From: CANKHA01 sp034668785
Lineage (GTDB): Bacteria; Pseudomonadota; Alphaproteobacteria; Rhizobiales; Xanthobacteraceae
Reading direction: 5' to 3'
NCBI GenBank assembly: GCA_034668785.1
Contig: JAXDOS010000075.1
Coordinates: 1-10,574 of the forward strand
DNA: 10,574 bases
Shown here: piece after piece, positions 6,206-10,574 of the stretch
How the letters are laid out: each line of letters begins with the position of its first letter
Numbering within the stretch: position 1 is the stretch's first letter
Made by a program: the position numbers and the translations under genes
The notes under the pieces: model-generated
Seen by the model: only the letters and a program-made list of their open reading frames with translations
Databases searched by the model: none
What the model was told of the DNA's origin: nothing

Positions 6206-7108
6206 TTACTGCTCACCAGGAACCACCGCGGCAAGGCCGGCGCCGTTGCTGGTGTTGCCGTTCATGCGGTTGTTGCCGTAGCTCTGCGCACCGGTACCGG
6301 CGGTGGCGGTGGCATTATTGGCGATCTCCGAATTCGACATCCGGATCGTGCCGTTGGCCTGAATGCCGACGCCATTGTTGTTGACCGAACTGTCATCAAC
6401 ATCCATCTGCGCCCCGGCGTCGGTCTCGACCCCGGTCGAGTTACCCGCAATGACCGACCGCTTGACCACCGTGCTGTTGCCCGTGCCGGAGGCGATACCG
6501 TTCAGGTTGTTGAGGATGGAGGTGTTGACGATATCGGTCTTGCTGGTGTTGGTCGCCGTCAGAGAAATACCGTTTCCGCTATTGTTGCTGATGATCGTAT
6601 CCCGGATGAAGAGTTTGGTATTGCCGGCGGTACGCTGGTCAGCGATGCCCTGCTGTCCGAAATTGCTGATCACGGAGTTCTCGATGGAAACTGCATTGGC
6701 GGCAAGGATGCGGATGCCGATGGTGCCGGGAGTGGCGGTCTGGTTGATGCCGGTGAGTTGGATACCCCTTATCGTGACGCGGTCGGTAGCGCCGGTAGCG
6801 TTGACGGTGATGCCGGGCACGCCGGCGACCAGGATCGAGCCGAGCGTGTAGCCGCAGTTCAGCGTGAGCGCTTTTGTCACGGTCACGCCGCCGTAACCGG
6901 CCGGGTCGAGACAGTTGATTTCGCCGCCAGTGGCGGTCTTGGACATCGCTCCGGCGAAAGTCTTGCATGGCGCGGTGCGGCTGCATGGATTGGCGTCATC
7001 ACCGACGCCGGAGACCCAGGTACGGGTCGCCTGGGCGCTGGCCGGCGCTGCGGCCAGCAACGGAGTTAAAAATCCGGCAGCAATAGCGAGTAAAGCAATA
7101 CGACGCAT
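6206..7108 (-). CDS. Secreted right-handed parallel beta-helix protein, paralogue 3
   Basis: This is a 300-residue exported protein of the same family as the tandem pair at 835-2834 but clearly more diverged. The signal peptide (RR start, hydrophobic core 4-21, ASA cleavage after residue 25) is unrelated in detail to those of the pair. The mature N-terminus ATRTWVSGVGDD and the four-cysteine block (C42, C48, C66, C85) are conserved. The coil region has many turns of the N-[ST]-x-I-x-x-N-x-x-G-[IV] kind, for example NTSILNNLNGI, RSVIAGNSTGV and NSEIANN, as expected for stacked beta-helix coils. The C-terminus again has a YGNNRMNGN cap and ends GEQ. The start is well supported by AAGGAGGT with a five-base spacer. 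It is a single-gene unit with its own terminator. The function is unknown; surface polysaccharide binding is a guess from the fold. Confidence 0.88.
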   Translation of the reverse strand: MRRIALLAIAAGFLTPLLAAAPASAQATRTWVSGVGDDANPCSRTAPCKTFAGAMSKTATGGEINCLDPAGYGGVTVTKALTLNCGYTLGSILVAGVPGITVNATGATDRVTIRGIQLTGINQTATPGTIGIRILAANAVSIENSVISNFGQQGIADQRTAGNTKLFIRDTIISNNSGNGISLTATNTSKTDIVNTSILNNLNGIASGTGNSTVVKRSVIAGNSTGVETDAGAQMDVDDSSVNNNGVGIQANGTIRMSNSEIANNATATAGTGAQSYGNNRMNGNTSNGAGLAAVVPGEQ

Positions 7109-7113
7109 GGTCT

Positions 7114-7143
7114 ACCTCCTTGTTTCGCTGAGATTCGCTCAGC
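7114..7143 (-). promoter_or_regulatory. Strong ribosome-binding site with adjacent leader hairpin
   Basis: The minus strand carries AAGGAGGT (7114-7121), a near-perfect anti-16S match five bases before the paralogue 3 start. Six bases further upstream, GCTGAG (7127-7132) and CTCAGC (7138-7143) form a 6-bp stem with a five-base loop. The site decides the start codon and suggests high expression; the hairpin may protect the leader or shape ribosome access. Confidence 0.6.
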
Positions 7144-7488
7144 CGTGTCAAAATCACGACGGTAGGGCTTGGTTCGTTAGCTAGAGAACGGTCGCCGTAG
7201 CGACATTGTGTCAAATGAATGTCTAGAACAGCCTGCCGAACCCCTACCCCCGGTTCGCTCGCTTGTAGTTTGTTCTTTTACGCGTTTTACGACAGAGATG
7301 CTCAGACAGCAAAAAATTTGCAGTAACGCAAGTCGAAATTGCAAATCGGCCGGCATCGCATCGAAAGCCGGACTCCGGCTATGATAGGTCTGGCAATTTC
7401 CGTACAGGTTCAAATTGCATTATGGTTTTTTCCAAGCGTCAAAACGGCGACTGCAGGCGTGTGTTTTCGATGCAATTAGTCCATTATT

Positions 7489-7500
7489 GGAACGGGTTCC
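7489..7500. promoter_or_regulatory. Inverted repeat next to the glycan-operon promoter
   Basis: GGAAC and GTTCC flank a GG spacer, giving an inverted repeat that ends eight bases before the -35 element at 7508. The position suits an activator or repressor half-site pair. GGAAC also resembles the -35 box of alphaproteobacterial stress sigma factors, but no matching CGTT box lies 16-17 bases downstream. Confidence 0.3.
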
Positions 7501-7507
7501 CGTGGGA

Positions 7508-7536
7508 TTGAGCCCTTAACGCCGGCCAGCTATGCT
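7508..7536 (+). promoter_or_regulatory. Candidate sigma-70-type promoter of the glycan operon
   Basis: TTGAGC (7508-7513) is spaced exactly 17 bp from TATGCT (7531-7536). Each hexamer matches four of six consensus bases. A start near 7543 gives a leader of about 35 bases to the GTG at 7578, which has GGAG at 7566-7569. Spacing and position are good; the hexamers are moderate. Confidence 0.45.
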
Positions 7537-7577
7537 CGTTCCCGGCCCGGAACTCATACTGCCGTGGAGAAATAGCC

Positions 7578-8573
7578 GTGAAACTCTCCATAGTCACCAC
7601 TCTCTATCAATCGGCCGAATGCGTGGACGAATTCTACCGCAGGATGATGGAAGTTGCCGAAGCAATCACAGACGACATCGAACTGGTGATGGTGAACGAC
7701 GGCTCGCCGGATCACAGCATCGACCTTGCCCTCGCGCTGCACCGGGCAGATCCTCGAGTCGTTGTTGTCGATCTGGCGCGCAACTTTGGCCACCACAAGG
7801 CGATGATGACCGGGCTTTCGCATGTCACTGGAGACTTGGTGTTTCTGATCGACAATGACCTCGAGGAACGGCCTGAAGATCTCGCGCTATTTCATCGGCG
7901 TTATGCGCTGGGCGACTGCGACGTCGTCTATGGCGTGCAGCAAACGCGCCGCGGCGGCTCGATAGAGCGCGCGACCGGCTCGCTGTACTTTTCCTTGCTT
8001 GACGCATTGAGCGACCGGCCCGTGCCGCGCAATCTGGTAACGTCGCGTCTGATGACGCGCGACTATGTGAGAGCCCTCGTCCGCCACCGCGACCGCGAGT
8101 TCGTCATTTCGGACCTGTGGCAGGTGACGGGCTTCAGGCAGCACCCGATCGTCGTCGAGAAACTGTCGCTATCGCCGTCGACCTATTCTTTGCGAAAACG
8201 GATCGAGCTTGCGGTGAAGCACGTTACGACGACGTCCACGAAATTGCTTTATCTCGTCCTGTATACCGGTCTTTTTATTTTCTGCCTCTCTATCGGAGTC
8301 ATCCTGTACTACCTCGGCAGATATTTCACTTCGGGCATCGGTGTCGACGGCTTTACGTCGCAAATCATCTCGATCTGGTTTTTGGGCGGGCTTATTACGC
8401 TGGTTCTTGGAATACTGGGAATCTACATGGCGAACATCATGGCCGAAACGAAACGGCGCCCGTACACGATCGTACGCCGGGTGCATCGGGCCGATGGCGC
8501 AGCTGCCGCCACGCCCAACGTCATTGGGGTGCAAGGGCACGGCTCGCGGCTGGACGCAGGCAGCCAAAGGTGA
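7578..8573 (+). CDS. Family 2 glycosyltransferase, polyprenol-phosphate type (GtrB/DPM-like)
   Basis: This 331-residue membrane-anchored enzyme most likely moves a sugar from a nucleotide donor onto a polyprenyl phosphate at the cytoplasmic face. The GT-A domain (1-210) starts SIVTTLYQ. VNDGSPD carries the nucleotide-binding Asp41, RNFGHHKAMMTGL (68-80) is the classic following motif, and DNDLEERPE supplies the metal-binding DxD at 92-94, where the family norm is DADLQDPPE. Two membrane helices follow (about 223-246 and 262-286). The hallmark tail ETKRRPYTIV (290-299) matches the ExKxRPxY motif of GtrB-like proteins. A polar tail of about 30 residues (300-331) of low complexity follows. The start is GTG, eight bases after GGAG. 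It is the first gene of an operon; its stop overlaps the next start. The sugar cannot be predicted. Confidence 0.92.
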   Translation: MKLSIVTTLYQSAECVDEFYRRMMEVAEAITDDIELVMVNDGSPDHSIDLALALHRADPRVVVVDLARNFGHHKAMMTGLSHVTGDLVFLIDNDLEERPEDLALFHRRYALGDCDVVYGVQQTRRGGSIERATGSLYFSLLDALSDRPVPRNLVTSRLMTRDYVRALVRHRDREFVISDLWQVTGFRQHPIVVEKLSLSPSTYSLRKRIELAVKHVTTTSTKLLYLVLYTGLFIFCLSIGVILYYLGRYFTSGIGVDGFTSQIISIWFLGGLITLVLGILGIYMANIMAETKRRPYTIVRRVHRADGAAAATPNVIGVQGHGSRLDAGSQR

Positions 8574-9217
8574 GCGATGCTGCCTCACCGGCGATTCTGT
8601 CCGAAGTCGCTGCATACTATGCCGCAAAGCTGGAGGCGCACGGCTCGACGCCGCAGGGCGTGGATTGGAACGGAGCCCAATCCCACCAACAACGCCACAG
8701 CCAGTTTCTCCGTCTGCTCGAGGGAAGCCCGACTGCTTCGATCATCGATCTTGGCTGCGGCTTCGGTGACTTCCTGCGATTTCTTCGCGCTGCCGGTCAC
8801 CGAGGCCGCTTTACCGGCTATGACATCGTACCAAGCATGATTGAAAAGGCGCGCGAACTCCATGGCGAAGCCGAAGACCGGCAATGGCGGATCGGAGCAG
8901 AGCCGGACGGCGTCGCCGACTTCGCTATCGCAAGCGGAATATTCAATGTCAAAGGCGACGTTCCGCACGAAATCTGGGCGGGTTATGTTCGGCGGACCGT
9001 CGAAACCCTCGCCGGTGCCGGCCGGCGTGGCTTCGCCTTCAATATGTTAAGCCTATCGAGCGATCCCGAACGGCGACGCCAAAATCTCTATTATGCCGAT
9101 CCCGCCGAGATGCTGGCATATTGCCTTTCGCATTATGGGCGATCGGTCGCGCTGCTGCAGGATTACGGCCTTTACGAATTCACCGTCGTGGTTCGGCGCG
9201 ACCGACCAAACAGCTAG
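8570..9217 (+). CDS. Class I SAM-dependent methyltransferase
   Basis: This is a 215-residue methyltransferase. The Rossmann fold begins at about 55: motif I is IIDLGCGFGDF (58-68) and the strand-2 acidic residue that binds the SAM ribose is in GYDIVP (Asp85). AIASGIFNVKG fits motif IV/post-motif positions. An N-terminal helical cap (8-50, with AYYAAKL and VDWNGAQSHQQRH) probably contributes to substrate binding. The GTG start at 8570 overlaps the stop of the glycosyltransferase as GTGA, so translation is probably coupled. The reading frame is open far upstream (to 8117), but that part is antisense-free shadow coding inside the glycosyltransferase and lacks methyltransferase similarity. No membrane segment or zinc ribbon is present, unlike the other methyltransferase in the window. 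The likely substrate is a sugar or glycolipid, inferred from the operon; O-, N- or C-methylation cannot be told apart. Confidence 0.88.
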   Translation: MSDAASPAILSEVAAYYAAKLEAHGSTPQGVDWNGAQSHQQRHSQFLRLLEGSPTASIIDLGCGFGDFLRFLRAAGHRGRFTGYDIVPSMIEKARELHGEAEDRQWRIGAEPDGVADFAIASGIFNVKGDVPHEIWAGYVRRTVETLAGAGRRGFAFNMLSLSSDPERRRQNLYYADPAEMLAYCLSHYGRSVALLQDYGLYEFTVVVRRDRPNS

Positions 9218-9221
9218 GTGA

Positions 9222-9237
9222 GCAGTTAATGAACTGC
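9222..9237 (+). other. Stem-loop in the methyltransferase-oxygenase spacer
   Basis: GCAGTT (9222-9227) and AACTGC (9232-9237) form a perfect 6-bp stem with an AATG loop. It fits entirely between the methyltransferase stop (9217) and the GAGG ribosome-binding site (9240-9243) of the oxygenase gene. There is no T run, so it is not a terminator. It could stabilise the processed mRNA end or modulate translation of the next gene. Confidence 0.45.
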
Positions 9238-9247
9238 GCGAGGTTTC

Positions 9248-10069
9248 ATGCAATCTGAACATTCCGGACGGTACGGCGTCATCGAGCAGACCGCGTCGGA
9301 AACCGACGTTGAATACGCCTGCGAATCGATACGCCATCTTGGCTATGCCGTCATCGACGGCGGCTACGAGCCGGAATGGCTAGCGGCGCTATCGGACGCG
9401 TTCGAACGTGCCCGGCCGCGTCATTATTCGGAACATGGGGGCAAAGAGGCACTGGAGAAAATCGACGAACACAATACCATTCGATTGCCGCTAGCTTACG
9501 AGCGCATCTTCCTCGAGCTTGCGGCCAACGAAAAAATCCGTGCGATCTGCGACCGCCTGGTTCCGGGTTACGTTGTGCTGAACCAGCAAAACGGCATCAT
9601 CAATCCCCCTCGCGCAGGGCGCTATAATCAAGGAGCGTGGCATCGCGACCTGCCGTACCAGCATTTTGTCTCCTCACGTCCGCTGGCAATCAACGCCTTG
9701 TTTTGCTTGGATCAGTTTACGGTTGAAAATGGCGCGACCAGAGTACTGCCTGCGTCGCACCGTCAGGAGGCGTTCCCGTCAAATCGCTTTATTGAATCCG
9801 AGGCGATGACCGTCACGGCGGCAGCCGGCGCGTTTATCATCTTGGATTGCATGATGTTCCACAGCGGCGGCGTTAACACGACCGACGCGCCGCGGCGCGC
9901 GGTCAATCATGTCTACTCCATTCCGCTCATCCGCCAGCAGATCGACCTGCCCCGCGCGCTTGGCGAGGATTTTGTAGCCGACGGCCAGCTTCGGCGGCTG
10001 CTCGGATATGACATTCGAACGCCCGGCTCTGTTGCCGAATATCTGGCTGGCCGCAACCCCAAGCCGTAG
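9248..10069 (+). CDS. Phytanoyl-CoA dioxygenase (PhyH) family Fe(II)/2-oxoglutarate oxygenase
   Basis: This 273-residue non-haem iron oxygenase would hydroxylate (or otherwise oxidise) a substrate with 2-oxoglutarate and O2, releasing succinate and CO2. The iron triad is visible as WHRDLPY (His132, Asp134) and MMFHSGGVN (His205). Arg216 or Arg217 in APRRAVNH is placed to bind the 2-oxoglutarate carboxylate. Other family signatures are NGATRVLPASH (161-171) and GDxxL-like AFIILDCMMFHS. The length is usual for bacterial PhyH proteins, and no signal peptide is seen, so it is cytoplasmic. The start has GAGG four bases upstream. It is the third gene of the operon, 30 bp after the methyltransferase. 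PhyH enzymes act on fatty acyl-CoA, amino acids, sugars and natural products, so the substrate is open; context suggests a sugar nucleotide, glycan or lipid moiety. It converges on the next gene with only 15 bp between the stops. Confidence 0.92.
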   Translation: MQSEHSGRYGVIEQTASETDVEYACESIRHLGYAVIDGGYEPEWLAALSDAFERARPRHYSEHGGKEALEKIDEHNTIRLPLAYERIFLELAANEKIRAICDRLVPGYVVLNQQNGIINPPRAGRYNQGAWHRDLPYQHFVSSRPLAINALFCLDQFTVENGATRVLPASHRQEAFPSNRFIESEAMTVTAAAGAFIILDCMMFHSGGVNTTDAPRRAVNHVYSIPLIRQQIDLPRALGEDFVADGQLRRLLGYDIRTPGSVAEYLAGRNPKP

Positions 10070-10084
10070 GGCGACCGCCGCGGG

Positions 10085-10574
10085 CTAAAGCGGATAGGCG
10101 CCTTCCCATACCGCCAGTCCGAAGCCGGTCGCGCCATAGCCATTGCCGTTATAGGCAAGCCACAGCCGGTCGCGATGCCAGAACAACGCGGGATAACATG
10201 TCATCTCGCTGTCCCAGCCGCTGTCCGAAGCAGCAAGCCCCATCGCCGCGTCGAGCCGCGTCCATTTGACGCCGTCCTCGCTCGCGGCAGCGCCAATGCG
10301 GTAACTCTTGCCGCGGCACGCAAAGCTCATCAGCAGTCGGTCACCGACCTTCACGACGCTGGGACGCGCCAGCGCGTGCTCGTCCGGGGCGGCAAAACCG
10401 ACCACGGTCGCGCCGTCCCGCGTCCAGCGAATTCCGTCGCGCGAGCGGGCGAGCTTGATGACATGGGCCATATCGGCATTGCCGACAGCCGCCACGAGAT
10501 TCGAGCCGTACCACATCCACCAATCCTGCGGGCCGAGCCGAAGCACGCAAGGATATGAGAGGGTGTAAGGATCT
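10085..10574 (-). CDS. C-terminal part of a GH43/GH32-like beta-propeller protein (partial)
   Basis: The reading frame enters from the right edge and stops at 10085, giving 162 residues of a longer protein. A GTG at 10546 is in frame, but the frame stays open to the window edge (DPYTLSYPCVLR before it), so the true start lies outside. The visible part has repeated blade-like units: DWWMWYGSN, ARSRDGIRWTRDG, ARPSVVKVGDRLLMSF, ASEDGVKWTR, then SGWDSEMTCYPALFWHRDRLWLAYNGN and GYGATGFGLAVWEG. The alternating strand pattern and the SRDG/SEDG-x-W-T turns are those of five-bladed propellers of the GH43/GH32 type. Similar proteins are common in O-antigen and capsule clusters, where many are probably not hydrolases. 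Whether the acidic catalytic residues are present cannot be judged from this fragment. Confidence 0.72.
   Translation of the reverse strand, partial: DPYTLSYPCVLRLGPQDWWMWYGSNLVAAVGNADMAHVIKLARSRDGIRWTRDGATVVGFAAPDEHALARPSVVKVGDRLLMSFACRGKSYRIGAAASEDGVKWTRLDAAMGLAASDSGWDSEMTCYPALFWHRDRLWLAYNGNGYGATGFGLAVWEGAYPL

Larger units (their letters stand above)
7109..7577. other. Divergent intergenic region (469 bp), AT-richer than its surroundings
   Basis: This region separates the minus-strand beta-helix gene from the plus-strand glycan operon. I see no credible protein-coding gene. On the minus strand it holds two TTTGACAC boxes (near 7154-7161 and 7209-7216), each with a TTGACA core upstream of paralogue 3, but neither has a clear -10 partner. 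Small inverted repeats are GTCGC/GCGAC (7191-7204) and AGCCGG/CCGGCT (7366-7380). ATTGCA or its complement recurs at about 7338, 7415 and 7470. A plus-strand promoter lies at 7508-7536. A small RNA cannot be excluded. Confidence 0.5.

Noticed and set aside
7366..7380. AGCCGG-ACT-CCGGCT hairpin as a terminator
   Set aside because: It has only six pairs with no adjacent T run, and it lies far from any gene end.
8117..8569. In-frame upstream extension of the second methyltransferase
   Set aside because: It overlaps the glycosyltransferase in another frame and shows no methyltransferase similarity; the GTGA overlap at 8570 gives the natural start.
1..10574. Mobile element, prophage or tRNA
   Set aside because: I looked for transposase or integrase motifs, terminal inverted repeats with target duplications and cloverleaf genes, and saw none.

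Overview
The window looks like part of the chromosome of a high-GC alphaproteobacterium, most likely a Bradyrhizobium-type member of the Nitrobacteraceae. I base this on codon usage, Ala/Arg-rich shadow frames, Sec signals ending in AHAQA or ASAQA, and protein families familiar from that group. The genus is an inference; there is no rRNA or other marker gene here. The overall theme is the cell envelope and surface glycans.

Left part (1-2860, minus strand): a small secreted Sel1-repeat protein lies downstream of two tandem copies of a secreted, cysteine-containing right-handed beta-helix protein (835-1773 and 1893-2834). The two copies share their ribosome-binding leaders, first codons, internal blocks and stop-codon surroundings, so they are a gene duplication. 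A strong hairpin terminator ends this block at 769-794.

Middle part (2835-7108, minus strand): a large membrane O-acyltransferase with a C-terminal SGNH esterase-like domain (3102-4940) follows a SAM methyltransferase with an N-terminal zinc ribbon (5016-5942). The two are probably one transcription unit, with a 14-bp perfect palindrome between them. Upstream lies a third, more diverged beta-helix paralogue (6206-7108) with its own strong ribosome-binding site and a strong terminator (6122-6153). The acyltransferase/methyltransferase pair is therefore bracketed by members of one secreted family.

Right part (7109-10574): a 469-bp, comparatively AT-rich divergent intergenic region precedes a plus-strand operon. 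It encodes a polyprenol-phosphate-type family 2 glycosyltransferase with two membrane helices, a SAM methyltransferase coupled to it by a GTGA overlap, and a phytanoyl-CoA-dioxygenase-family Fe(II)/2-oxoglutarate oxygenase. The oxygenase converges, 15 bp away, on the C-terminal part of a beta-propeller protein resembling GH43/GH32 glycosidases, which runs off the right edge.

Taken together, the enzymes (lipid-linked sugar transfer, O-acylation, two methylations, one hydroxylation) fit the decoration of an O-antigen, capsule or glycolipid. The beta-helix proteins are secreted and probably act at the surface, but no catalytic motif was recognised in them and their link to the glycan genes rests only on position. 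No CRISPR, RNA gene, integrase or insertion sequence was seen.
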